Made by a program: the position numbers and the translations under genes | Shown: positions 55,221 through 64,000 of the stretch, piece by piece | How positions within the stretch are numbered: the first letter of the stretch is position 1 | How the letters are laid out: every line of letters begins with the position of its first letter | The notes under the pieces: model-generated | What the model saw: the letters and a program-made list of their open reading frames with translations, nothing else | Told to the model about the DNA's origin: nothing | Databases searched by the model: none | Assembly: GCA_944323775.1 (NCBI GenBank) | Contig: CALUTT010000011.1 | Span: 1 to 64,000, forward strand | Source of the DNA: an uncultured Bacteroidales bacterium | GTDB lineage: Bacteria > Bacteroidota > Bacteroidia > Bacteroidales > UBA932 | DNA: 64,000 bases | Direction: 5' to 3'

Positions 55221-56216
55221 TCAATTCTGACGTATGTCCTGCACTTCGTCCATAGGATAAGTCACGCCCCATTCCCTGCGCAGAGCATCCATCTGGCGCA
55301 TTACGGACAGAGTCTCGGCATGAGGCATCATCGGAGACTCGACAAGCCCCCCGGCAATGCACCTCATGCATTCCAGCACTTCGTATTCATAGCCGTTGAC
55401 CATGTCCGCAGGACGTGTTATCCTCTCCACGAGACGGTAATCCCTCCAGACCTCGACAAGTTCCGGGCAGTTGATGTTGTCGACTCTGAGATACCCTTCG
55501 GTGCCGCTGATTATACCCTGCCGGTCGTTCAGACACAGGGCGCCCGCCTGGAGATTCGCCATGCGGCCACCTGAATAGGTCAGCGATATGCACTCATGCA
55601 AGTCGACCCCCGTAGGCCCCATCAGAACGTTGCTTACAGTCTTCTCTATGTCAGTGCCGAAATACATCCTGGCAAAGTTCAGGGCATACACCCCCAGATC
55701 CAGGAGCGCGCCTCCGCAAAGTTCCGGACGGACTATTCGCTCCTTGTGCTCCATCATGTAGCAGAGCGTCGCGGTAAGCACTCGTGGCTCGCCTATTATC
55801 CCGCTCTCCAGCAATTCACTGACCTTGCGGGAGAGAGGCATGTACCTTGTCCAGATGGCTTCCGTGATGAAAAGTCCCCTGGAGCGGGCATAGTCAAGAA
55901 GCCTTGCGGCCTGGCCGGCATTGGCAGTGAACGCCTTCTCGACCAGCACCGGTCTTGAATGCTCGAGGGCCAGCATGGCATGCTGGTAGTGGTGCGAGTG
56001 GGGAGTCGCCACATAGACAAGGTCGACTTCCGGATCCGACACCAGGTCCTCGTAGCTTCCGTATGCACGCGGGACATTCCACCTGCGGGCGAAGCTCTCC
56101 GCCTTCTCGAGGCTTCTCGAACCTATCGCCCATACGCAGCAGTCTTGCAGAGGGGCGAGAGCCTCCGCCATCTTGTCGGCAATCCAGCCGGCACCTATGA
56201 TTCCAAGTTTGAACAT
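55221..56216 (-). CDS. Gfo/Idh/MocA-family oxidoreductase
   Basis: The 331-residue protein has an N-terminal Rossmann domain with GIIGAGWIADKMAEAL (about 4-19) and VYVATPHSHHYQHAM, the EKA motif (LVEKAFTANAGQAARLLDYA, catalytic Lys of the family) and a C-terminal alpha/beta domain (GGALLDLGVYALNFARMYFG with the H/Y positions). It oxidises or epimerises a sugar or polyol with NAD(P). The substrate is unknown. It lies one base after aroF, so it shares the aromatic operon's transcript though not evidently its pathway. Confidence 0.9.
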   Translation of the reverse strand: MFKLGIIGAGWIADKMAEALAPLQDCCVWAIGSRSLEKAESFARRWNVPRAYGSYEDLVSDPEVDLVYVATPHSHHYQHAMLALEHSRPVLVEKAFTANAGQAARLLDYARSRGLFITEAIWTRYMPLSRKVSELLESGIIGEPRVLTATLCYMMEHKERIVRPELCGGALLDLGVYALNFARMYFGTDIEKTVSNVLMGPTGVDLHECISLTYSGGRMANLQAGALCLNDRQGIISGTEGYLRVDNINCPELVEVWRDYRLVERITRPADMVNGYEYEVLECMRCIAGGLVESPMMPHAETLSVMRQMDALRREWGVTYPMDEVQDIRQN

Positions 56217-56217
56217 T

Positions 56218-57246
56218 TCACCTCAGTTCTGCAAGTTCGTATATCAGTCTCTCGGTCTTCTCCCATCCCAGGCAGGGATCTGTGATAGACTTGCCGTAGA
56301 TTCCCTCACCGGCCTTCTGGCAGCCGTCCTCGATGTAGGACTCTATCATCAGGCCCTTGACAAGCCTGAAGATGTCCGGATTGCATCGCGTGCTGTGCAG
56401 CACCTCCTTGGAGATCCTTATCTGTTCGAGGTACTTCTTGCCTGAATTGGCGTGGTTGGTGTCGATTATGACCGCCGGATTGGCCAGACCGCTCTCCGCA
56501 TACAGGTCACAGAGTATCTCCAGGTCCTCGTAATGATAGTTCGGATGGCTGTTCCCCCTTGCATCGACATATCCCCTTAGTATGGCATGGCATAGCAGGT
56601 TGCCCTTGCTCTCCACCTCCCAGTTGCGGTATATGAAAGTCTGCGGGCTCTGGGCCGCGTGCAGAGCGTTCATCATTACCGACAGGTTTCCTCCGGTCGG
56701 GTTCTTCATGCCGACGGGGACATCCAGGCCGCTTGCCGTCAGCCGGTGCTGCTGGTCCTCAACGGAACGCGCCCCCACAGCGACATACGACAGCAGGTCC
56801 GAGAGGTACTTGTGGTTCTCAGGATAGAGCATCTCGTCCGCGCAGGAGAACCCGGTTTCGTTCAGGGCTCTCATGTGCAGCTTGCGTATCGATATGAGCC
56901 CCTTGAGCATGTCGGAATCGGCCTTCGGGTCAGGCTGGTGAAGCATGCCCTTGTACCCTGTTCCGTTCGTGCGGGGCTTGTTGGTATAGATGCGCGGAAT
57001 GATGACTATCTTGTCCTTGACCTTCTCCTGGACCTCCCGCAGACGCGATATGTAGTCAATGACGGCATCCTCCCTGTCCGCAGAACAGGGGCCTATCACC
57101 AGCAGCAGACGGTCGTTTTTGCCGGTGAACACATCCGCAATGGCTTCGTCATTATTCTTCTTGGCAAGCGCGCCACGGGAAGACACCGGATACATCTCCT
57201 TGATCTCCTGTGGAATTATCAGCTTGCGCTTGAAAATCATGTTCAT
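56218..57246 (-). CDS. aroF: DAHP synthase, type I-alpha
   Basis: The enzyme condenses phosphoenolpyruvate and erythrose 4-phosphate, the first step to aromatic amino acids. The 342 residues carry the type I-alpha motifs: LLLVIGPCSADREDAV, RIYTNKPRTNGTGYKG, ALNETGFSCADEML, GMKNPTGGNL and IIDTNHANSGK. The N-terminal extension matches the feedback-controlled alpha forms. aroF/G/H specificity cannot be told apart. It follows tyrA by 26 bases in a pheA-aroC-tyrA-aroF order. Confidence 0.93.
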   Translation of the reverse strand: MNMIFKRKLIIPQEIKEMYPVSSRGALAKKNNDEAIADVFTGKNDRLLLVIGPCSADREDAVIDYISRLREVQEKVKDKIVIIPRIYTNKPRTNGTGYKGMLHQPDPKADSDMLKGLISIRKLHMRALNETGFSCADEMLYPENHKYLSDLLSYVAVGARSVEDQQHRLTASGLDVPVGMKNPTGGNLSVMMNALHAAQSPQTFIYRNWEVESKGNLLCHAILRGYVDARGNSHPNYHYEDLEILCDLYAESGLANPAVIIDTNHANSGKKYLEQIRISKEVLHSTRCNPDIFRLVKGLMIESYIEDGCQKAGEGIYGKSITDPCLGWEKTERLIYELAELR

Positions 57247-57272
57247 ACTGTATTCTCCTCAGTTGTTTTCTG

Positions 57273-58139
57273 TCATTTCCGCTTGTCGAACAGGGCCCGC
57301 CTCTCGGTCGACAACCGCATCATCTCCTTCATCGCACCGACGTCCTCCCTTGATAGCGCATCCCTCAGATGCCCGAACCTGTCCATGAAAAGGTCCATCT
57401 GTGCAAGCAGTTCCCGCTTGTTGTCAACGAAAAGCTCGCTCCACATCTCATCGTTGATCCTGGCTATCCTCGTCAGGTCTCTGAACGAGTCACCGGTATA
57501 GTCCACAAGATGCGAGGAATCCTTGCATGTCATCAGACACACGGCTATGCAGTGCGTCAGCTGTGAAAGGAAACCTATCATCTCGTCATGCTCCTCGGGA
57601 CTGAGGCGGGAGATCTTTCTGAAACCCATGACCTCCGCCATCGACTCGACGGCACGCACCGCGCTCTCGTCCGAGTCCGGCAGCCGGATCACTATGAAAT
57701 TGGCTTCCCTGAATATCGAACAGTCGCTGTTCTCGATTCCGCTGACTTCCCTTCCCGCCATAGGATGCGCCGGCACGAAACTGATGTCCTTGCGCAGCAC
57801 GGGGAGCAGCCTGTCGAGCAGGGACGTCTTGATTCCCGTCACGTCAGTGATCAGAGTTCCCGGAGCAAGGCAGTCCTGGTACTGCCGTATCCAGGACACG
57901 AAAATCCGCGGATACAGAGCAAAGACCACGGTGTCATACCGGCTGACGAATCCTGCATCGACGGTGGTCCTGGCCTCCCGCACCAGACCGTGGGACACTG
58001 CAAACTCCACTGCGGAACTGTCAATGTCAATTCCTCCGACCTCATATCCAGCCCGGCTGAGCGCCTGCGCATAGCAGCCGCCCATAAGGCCCAGGCCAAC
58101 AATCAGGACTTTCCTGTCCCTGTCAAACCCGCCGCTCAT
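57273..58139 (-). CDS. tyrA: Prephenate dehydrogenase
   Basis: The 288-residue enzyme oxidatively decarboxylates prephenate to 4-hydroxyphenylpyruvate for tyrosine. An NAD-binding motif opens it: LIVGLGLMGGCYAQAL, then GGIDID. It is followed by DVTGIKTSLLDRLLPVLRKD and VPAHPMAGREVSGIENSDCS (substrate His and Arg), typical of TyrA. A helical dimerisation domain completes it. No chorismate mutase or ACT domain is fused. Its start overlaps the aroC stop by four bases. Confidence 0.93.
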   Translation of the reverse strand: MSGGFDRDRKVLIVGLGLMGGCYAQALSRAGYEVGGIDIDSSAVEFAVSHGLVREARTTVDAGFVSRYDTVVFALYPRIFVSWIRQYQDCLAPGTLITDVTGIKTSLLDRLLPVLRKDISFVPAHPMAGREVSGIENSDCSIFREANFIVIRLPDSDESAVRAVESMAEVMGFRKISRLSPEEHDEMIGFLSQLTHCIAVCLMTCKDSSHLVDYTGDSFRDLTRIARINDEMWSELFVDNKRELLAQMDLFMDRFGHLRDALSREDVGAMKEMMRLSTERRALFDKRK

Positions 58140-59227
58140 CGCTTTTCCGCAAGCCAGTCCGTCCCATAGCGCAGAGAAAGCGCGTCACAAAGCGTCACTG
58201 CCACGACACTTGTGACGACGACGCAGATCCTGCGCACTATCGCCGGGTCATGCCTGCCGGCAAGCTTCAGGTCAGCGTCAGCCCAGCAGGACATGTCTAT
58301 GCTCTTCTGAAGCCTCGATATCGACGGAGTCGGCTTCACGGCCATGTCGAATATCACAGGCATTCCGTTTGATATTCCGCCGTTGATGCCCCCGTTGTGG
58401 TTTGTCTCGGTAACCACACTGCCTCCGCTCATGCGAAGCGGGTCGTTAGCCTCTGAACCACGCATGGAAGCCATCGCGAATCCGCTGCCGAACTCTATCC
58501 CCTTGATACCGCCTATCGAGAAGACGGCATGAGAGAGAAGAGACTCGAGCGAATCGAACCACGGCTCCCCGACTCCGGCAGGAAGACCGGTTATGCAAGT
58601 CTGCACGACGCCGCCCACCGAGTCCCCGTCGCGCCGTGCCTCCAGTATTCTTTCCCTCATCGGCTCTTCTGCCTCGGCCGACAGCACCGGGAAATTCCGG
58701 CTCTCGACAGTCTCGATTTCATCGACGCTCCCGCTGAAGCCCCTGTCGAGGATTCCTGCACAGCTGAGAATATGGGTTGCAAGCCGTATGCCCTTGCCGC
58801 GCAAGGCAGCGATGCATATGGCCCCGGCGGCGACTATCCCGGCCGTCACCCTGCCGGAAAAATGCCCGCCTCCCCTGGTGTCCTCGAAGCCGTGGTATTT
58901 CATGCGCGCGGCATAGTCGGCATGCGAGGGCCTCGCTATCCCGTCCGGATAGTCGGAACTGCGGACATTGCAGTTCGGTATGACTATGGTAAGCGGGGTT
59001 CCGGTAGTGAAACCCCCGCGCTCACCGCTCAGGATCGAATATTCGTCCTTCTCCACACGCGGCGTGTCGGTCGGGCCGTAGGGACGGCGCCGTGACAGCT
59101 GACTGGCGATAAAATCCCTGTCAACCCTGATGCCGGGAGCAAGACCGTCCAGCACGACACCTATCGCCGGGCCGTGACTCTCGCCGAATACTGTGAGCTG
59201 TACACTGTTGCCAAAGCTGTTCTTCAT
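58136..59227 (-). CDS. aroC: Chorismate synthase
   Basis: The 363 residues have the characteristic chorismate synthase signatures: FGESHGPAIGVVLDGLAPG at the N-terminus, SQLSRRRPYGPTDTPRVEKD, RPSHADYAARMKYHGFEDTR with GGGHFSGR, and TNHNGGINGGISNGMPV. The enzyme uses reduced FMN to convert EPSP into chorismate. It overlaps tyrA by four bases and follows pheA by 12. Confidence 0.96.
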   Translation of the reverse strand: MKNSFGNSVQLTVFGESHGPAIGVVLDGLAPGIRVDRDFIASQLSRRRPYGPTDTPRVEKDEYSILSGERGGFTTGTPLTIVIPNCNVRSSDYPDGIARPSHADYAARMKYHGFEDTRGGGHFSGRVTAGIVAAGAICIAALRGKGIRLATHILSCAGILDRGFSGSVDEIETVESRNFPVLSAEAEEPMRERILEARRDGDSVGGVVQTCITGLPAGVGEPWFDSLESLLSHAVFSIGGIKGIEFGSGFAMASMRGSEANDPLRMSGGSVVTETNHNGGINGGISNGMPVIFDMAVKPTPSISRLQKSIDMSCWADADLKLAGRHDPAIVRRICVVVTSVVAVTLCDALSLRYGTDWLAEKR

Positions 59228-59239
59228 GGGTCGGTAATG

Positions 59240-60319
59240 TCAGAAAGAACCGACCAGCTTGAGCCTTTCGCAGATTGTCCCGAGTTCGAGCATCATGCTC
59301 CTGCCCTCGGAAGTGTCGACATTGCCGTCCAGTTCCAGGTAAAAATAATAGTTCCACATGAGATTCTTCATCGGACGTGACCTCAGACAGCTCATGTTGT
59401 AGCCGTGGGCCCCAATGATGTTCAGGGTCTTGGCAAGCGACCCGGCTTCGTTCCTGACAGTGAACATCAGGATGAAATGGCTGTCCAGGCTGCGCTTGGA
59501 AGTATCGGTGTTCATGGATCTGCTGAATGCCGCGAAGCGGGTCGTGTTCATGCTCGCAGCATTGATGTGCCGGTCAAGCACCTCAAGCGAATACAGCCTT
59601 GCACACTCTTCGCTCGCAATCGCGCCGAGCGTCGGATCCTTCCTCTCAGCAACCATCTTGGCTGCTGCCGCCGTGTTGTGGTAGCCGTGCTGCACCAGGC
59701 CGCGGCTGCGTATGTAGTCAGCGCACTGGGAAAGGGCCTGAGGATGGCTTACCACGTCCGTAATGCTCTCCCTGGTGGAGCCCGGACATCCCAGAAGATT
59801 CTGGACAGCCTCGATCTGGACAACCTGGTTCACGAAAAGCGAGCCGGAGAACATAAGGTCAGTCACGGAAGAGACCTCGCCCGCATAGCTGTTCTCTATG
59901 GGCAGCACTACCGAGTCGCACTCGCCTTCCTCACATGCCCTGTACGCCCTGGCGAAGTCATTGAAGAACACCACGCCCGCACCGGGGAACATTTTTCTTA
60001 CGGCGGCATCCGCAAAGGCACCCTCGACCCCGCAGCAGGCTACTTTCATTCCGCCCAGCAGGCGCTCCTGGTACTTTCTGGAGAGAGACATGACCTCGCG
60101 TTCGAAACTGACATAGTATTCCCGAACGGTATCATCCTCGACAAGAGACGAATTCACGCGCAGGACTTCTTCCTCCCGCGCAGGGTCCGCAACCGGAAGA
60201 GCCTTCTGGCGCTTGAATTCCGCTACCGAAGCACACTCCCGCATGCGCAATTCGAACAGGCGTGCGATCCTGGCGTCAATCTCGTTGATGGTATTCCTGC
60301 TTTCTTCAAGGCTCTTCAT
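59240..60319 (-). CDS. pheA: Chorismate mutase-prephenate dehydratase (P-protein)
   Basis: The ATG at 60319 gives 359 residues; an upstream TTG at 60337 crowds the tRNA gene. The AroQ chorismate mutase domain (about 1-80; RNTINEIDARIARLFELRM), the prephenate dehydratase domain (about 90-270; YAGEVSSVTDLM, TRFAAFSR) and an ACT domain (about 280-355; VRNEAGSLAKTLNIIGAHG) follow in order. The ESRP motif of Phe-binding ACT domains reads RSRP here. It is the first gene of the aromatic run and makes phenylpyruvate. Confidence 0.94.
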   Translation of the reverse strand: MKSLEESRNTINEIDARIARLFELRMRECASVAEFKRQKALPVADPAREEEVLRVNSSLVEDDTVREYYVSFEREVMSLSRKYQERLLGGMKVACCGVEGAFADAAVRKMFPGAGVVFFNDFARAYRACEEGECDSVVLPIENSYAGEVSSVTDLMFSGSLFVNQVVQIEAVQNLLGCPGSTRESITDVVSHPQALSQCADYIRSRGLVQHGYHNTAAAAKMVAERKDPTLGAIASEECARLYSLEVLDRHINAASMNTTRFAAFSRSMNTDTSKRSLDSHFILMFTVRNEAGSLAKTLNIIGAHGYNMSCLRSRPMKNLMWNYYFYLELDGNVDTSEGRSMMLELGTICERLKLVGSF

Positions 60320-60340
60320 AATATGCGGCAGTGTCAATTG

Positions 60341-60412
60341 TACCCCCTAGGCGAATCGAACGCCTATCGTAGGAACCGGAATCCTAAATTTTATCCATTA
60401 AACTAAGGGGGC
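60341..60412 (-). tRNA. tRNA-Arg (anticodon CCG)
   Basis: On the minus strand GCCCCCT/AGGGGGT form the 7-bp acceptor stem (one G-U), GTTT/AAAT the D stem, TAGGA/TCCTA the anticodon stem with loop TTCCGGT, and AGGCG/CGCCT the T stem with loop TTCGATT. The anticodon CCG reads CGG (Arg). The discriminator is A and CCA is not encoded. It lies 21 bases upstream of pheA on the same strand. Confidence 0.95.
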
Positions 60413-60442
60413 CTACATTCTGCAAATGTACCAATAATTTCC

Positions 60443-60450
60443 TATTTTTG
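60443..60450 (+). promoter_or_regulatory. -7 element of fabD
   Basis: TATTTTTG ends 18 bases before the ATG at 60469 and excludes the longer reading from a TTG at 60448. Confidence 0.6.
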
Positions 60451-60468
60451 CAGAAAAATTATCAAATT

Positions 60469-61359
60469 ATGAAGACAGCTTTCGTATTTCCCGGTCAGGG
60501 AGCCCAGTTCTCCGGAATGGGGAAAGACCTGTATGACTCCAGCAGCAAGGCAAGGGACCTCATGGAAAAGGCCAACGATATTCTAGGATTCAGAATCACC
60601 GACGTGATGTTCACGGGCAGCGCAGAAGATCTTCGCGCCACGAACGTCACCCAGCCGGCTGTATTCCTGCATTCAGTCTGCATAGCCCTCTGCAGGGAAG
60701 ACCTTCCAAAGCCAGACATGGTGGGAGGCCATTCTCTGGGTGAGTTCTCCGCCCTGGTAGCTTGCGGCGCAGTCGGATTCGAAGACGCGCTCAGGCTCGT
60801 GGCCACGCGTGCTGCACAGATGCAGAAGTGCTGCGAGGCGACTCCCGGCTCGATGGCGGCCATTATCGGCCTCGACAATGAAACGGTAGAGAGAATCTGC
60901 GCCGGAGTCGACGGCATGGTGATCGCGGCAAACTACAACAGCGACGGACAGGTAGTGATCTCCGGCGAGAAAGACGCCGTAGAGAAAGCCTGCGAGGCCA
61001 TGAAGGCGGCAGGAGCAAAGAGGGCACTGCCTCTGAGTGTCGGAGGAGCTTTCCACTCACCCCTGATGGAACCGGCCAGGGCCGAACTCGCAAAGGCCAT
61101 CGAGGCTACGACCGTAAAGGCACCGTTCTGCCCCATCTACCAGAACGTCACCGCGAGTCCCGAAACGGACCCTCAGACCATAAAGGAAAACCTTCTGCGC
61201 CAGCTCACCTCACCCGTGAAGTGGACCCAGACCGTAAAGAGGATGATAGCCGACGGAGCCGACAACTTCCTTGAACTCGGCCCGGGCAACGTCCTCCAGG
61301 GCCTTGTCAAGCGCATAAGTTCATCCATCGGCGCAGACGTCACGATAGGTCAAGCCTGA
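60469..61359 (+). CDS. fabD: Malonyl-CoA:ACP transacylase
   Basis: The enzyme loads malonyl groups onto acyl carrier protein for fatty-acid synthesis. The 296 residues show FVFPGQGAQFSGMGKDLY (about 4-21), the active-site loop GGHSLGEFSALVACGA with the nucleophile Ser, Arg in VATRAAQMQ, and GAFHSPLMEPA with the catalytic His. Genes for other fatty-acid enzymes are not adjacent. The 3' end overlaps pdxB by 20 bases (convergent). Confidence 0.96.
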   Translation: MKTAFVFPGQGAQFSGMGKDLYDSSSKARDLMEKANDILGFRITDVMFTGSAEDLRATNVTQPAVFLHSVCIALCREDLPKPDMVGGHSLGEFSALVACGAVGFEDALRLVATRAAQMQKCCEATPGSMAAIIGLDNETVERICAGVDGMVIAANYNSDGQVVISGEKDAVEKACEAMKAAGAKRALPLSVGGAFHSPLMEPARAELAKAIEATTVKAPFCPIYQNVTASPETDPQTIKENLLRQLTSPVKWTQTVKRMIADGADNFLELGPGNVLQGLVKRISSSIGADVTIGQA

Positions 61360-62476
61360 ACCCCAGAGCCGAAAGACATGTGGCCGCACAGCCGCACTCT
61401 CCGGCCTCGAGCCTCACGGTAAAGGCCTGAGGTTCTCTTCGGACAGGATAGTCTCCCCTGAGCTTTTCAAAAAGCCCGGGGGATTTTTTCAGAGCCTCGC
61501 TGTCGCGCCGCACATCATACGAATGGAGGACAGCCTGCGAGACAATCTGCTGCGGCGACATTCCCTGACATACCGGGCAGAAGATACTGCTCTGAAGCGG
61601 ACGCGGAATCTCCGAAGGTCTCCACTGCAGGAGAGGGAGTCCGAGGACCTCCGAGACAGCATGCACTGCGGCGGCGGTCCCGGCAGCCTTTCCGTCGGCG
61701 CTGTATCCTGCGATGTGCGGCGTCCCTATCTCGACGAGCGAGAGCAGTTCCCTGTCGATTCCGGGCTCGCCCTCCCACACATCAAGCACGGCAGCCCTTA
61801 TCCGGCCTCCGGCCAGGACACGTTTCAGTTCGTCACAGTCAACGACCTGCCCGCGCGAACTGTTGATGAGAATCTGGTCCGGCCTCATCCGGGAGAACAT
61901 CTCCTTGTCGAAAAGATGCCATGTACGGTCCTCCCCCTCCCGTGTCAGGGGCACGTGCAGACTTATTATGCCGCACGATGACACGATCCTCTCGAGGCTG
62001 ACAAATCCGCCGCCTTCCCTTCTCTCCCTCGGAGGATCGCACAGGAGCACCTGCATGCCCAGCGCCCGTCCTGCCGCCGCCACCCGGCGCCCGACGTTCC
62101 CGACGCCGACCACGCCGAGGACTGTCTCAGACAGATTGATGCCGTAACGCTCCGAAAGCACACACAGCACGGAACACACATACTGTTCCACAGATCCGGC
62201 ATTGCACCCGGGAGCATTGGTCCACCTCACCCCGTGCTCACTGCACCATTCCGTGTCGATATGGTCATAACCGATTGTGGCAGACGTCACTATCCTGACC
62301 CTCGTCCCTTCGAGCAGGGAAGAATCGCAACGGGTCCTCGTACGGGTCACAAGAGCGTCGGCGTCCATGACGTCGTCTCTGGTGACGGCGCTTCCCGGCA
62401 GATACACTACATCAGCCCATGGTTCGAACACTCCCTTCAGGAACGGAATTTTGTCGTCACATACAATCTTTGGCAT
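61340..62476 (-). CDS. pdxB: 4-phosphoerythronate dehydrogenase
   Basis: The 378-residue NAD-dependent D-2-hydroxyacid dehydrogenase belongs to pyridoxal phosphate synthesis. PdxB features are the N-terminal KIVCDDKIPFLKG, TSATIGYDHIDTEWC, APGCNAGSVEQYV, the NAD motif GVVGVGNVGRRVAAAG, catalytic Arg in NSSRGQVVD, Glu in WEGEPGID and His in TPHIAGYSADGKAAG, plus the extra C-terminal dimerisation domain (about 285-378) that other 2-hydroxyacid dehydrogenases lack. Confidence 0.93.
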   Translation of the reverse strand: MPKIVCDDKIPFLKGVFEPWADVVYLPGSAVTRDDVMDADALVTRTRTRCDSSLLEGTRVRIVTSATIGYDHIDTEWCSEHGVRWTNAPGCNAGSVEQYVCSVLCVLSERYGINLSETVLGVVGVGNVGRRVAAAGRALGMQVLLCDPPRERREGGGFVSLERIVSSCGIISLHVPLTREGEDRTWHLFDKEMFSRMRPDQILINSSRGQVVDCDELKRVLAGGRIRAAVLDVWEGEPGIDRELLSLVEIGTPHIAGYSADGKAAGTAAAVHAVSEVLGLPLLQWRPSEIPRPLQSSIFCPVCQGMSPQQIVSQAVLHSYDVRRDSEALKKSPGLFEKLRGDYPVRREPQAFTVRLEAGECGCAATCLSALGFRLDLS

Positions 62477-62507
62477 AATAATGGTGTGTGTTTTCAGGAT
62501 TTTAAAT

Positions 62508-62535
62508 CAAAATTAGTCATTTTTGACTATATTTG
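62508..62535. promoter_or_regulatory. Divergent pdxB/nifJ promoters around an inverted repeat
   Basis: TAATTTTG on the minus strand (plus 62508-62515) faces pdxB and TATATTTG (62528-62535) faces nifJ. TAGTCA-TTTT-TGACTA (62514-62529) lies between and touches both elements, so one bound protein could affect both genes. Confidence 0.5.
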
Positions 62536-62608
62536 TAATAATTATGTTTTATAATGGATTTTAATGGATAAAATCTTCGTCCAGACATATCAAACTAAAA
62601 CCAAATAA

Positions 62609-64000
<1,392 letters not shown>

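Overview
This window looks like a chromosomal segment of an anaerobic member of the Bacteroidota, most likely order Bacteroidales. Supporting signs are -7 promoter elements of the TAnnTTTG type upstream of many genes, few Shine-Dalgarno sequences, several SPII lipoproteins, a GH2 and a GH3 glycosidase, a TonB-type outer-membrane protein remnant, pyruvate:ferredoxin oxidoreductase and many AraC regulators. The genus cannot be fixed from sequence alone. I see no rRNA, CRISPR array, insertion sequence or phage module. The window ends inside nifJ.

Region 1 (1-17.5 kb): an ECF sigma factor with a four-helix membrane partner, a short outer-membrane protein that looks like an internally deleted beta-barrel receptor, a fucose-isomerase-like protein, then an efflux island. 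Two complete paralogous tripartite pumps (TolC-like channel, HlyD/EmrA-like adaptor, EmrB-like 14-TM transporter) lie as mirror images. The first is on the plus strand behind a MarR gene. The second is on the minus strand with a divergent AraC gene. Two AraC regulators, a sugar O-acetyltransferase, a GH2 beta-galactosidase and a GNAT acetyltransferase lie between them.

Region 2 (17.5-26.6 kb): an ABC exporter, GntR (YtrA-type), secreted hydrolase and azoreductase operon with a near-ideal palindromic operator over its promoter, and divergently a third DHA2 transporter plus a TPR-TM-HTH regulator; then a lipoprotein and a bidirectional terminator.

Region 3 (26.7-37.2 kb): a minus-strand run headed by a TPP riboswitch: thiDE fusion, thiC, a Thi4-type thiazole synthase, a second ThiE-like protein, a Sel1-repeat protein, glutamine synthetase, a lipoprotein and an outer-membrane barrel. 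Divergent from it is a two-gene split LysO exporter behind a structured leader.

Region 4 (37.3-49.4 kb): two paralogous FISUMP-type lipoproteins flanking a GH3 glucosidase, a third lipoprotein, a secreted alpha/beta hydrolase, AraC plus flavoprotein, CreD divergent from a LytTR/NAGPA-like pair, and a cytoplasmic protein of apparent tandem beta-sandwich units.

Region 5 (48.2-64 kb): a long minus-strand run from pheA through aroC, tyrA, aroF, Gfo/Idh/MocA dehydrogenase, Fe-alcohol dehydrogenase, EFR1 ferredoxin protein, a second Sel1 protein and a UvrA2 lacking the UvrB-binding insert; then tRNA-Arg(CCG), fabD, pdxB and partial nifJ.

No proven new system emerges. The best candidates for unstudied biology are the Sel1-family paralogs (one translationally coupled to UvrA2), the LytTR/degenerate-NAGPA pair facing CreD, the structured lysO leader and the collapsed outer-membrane receptor.
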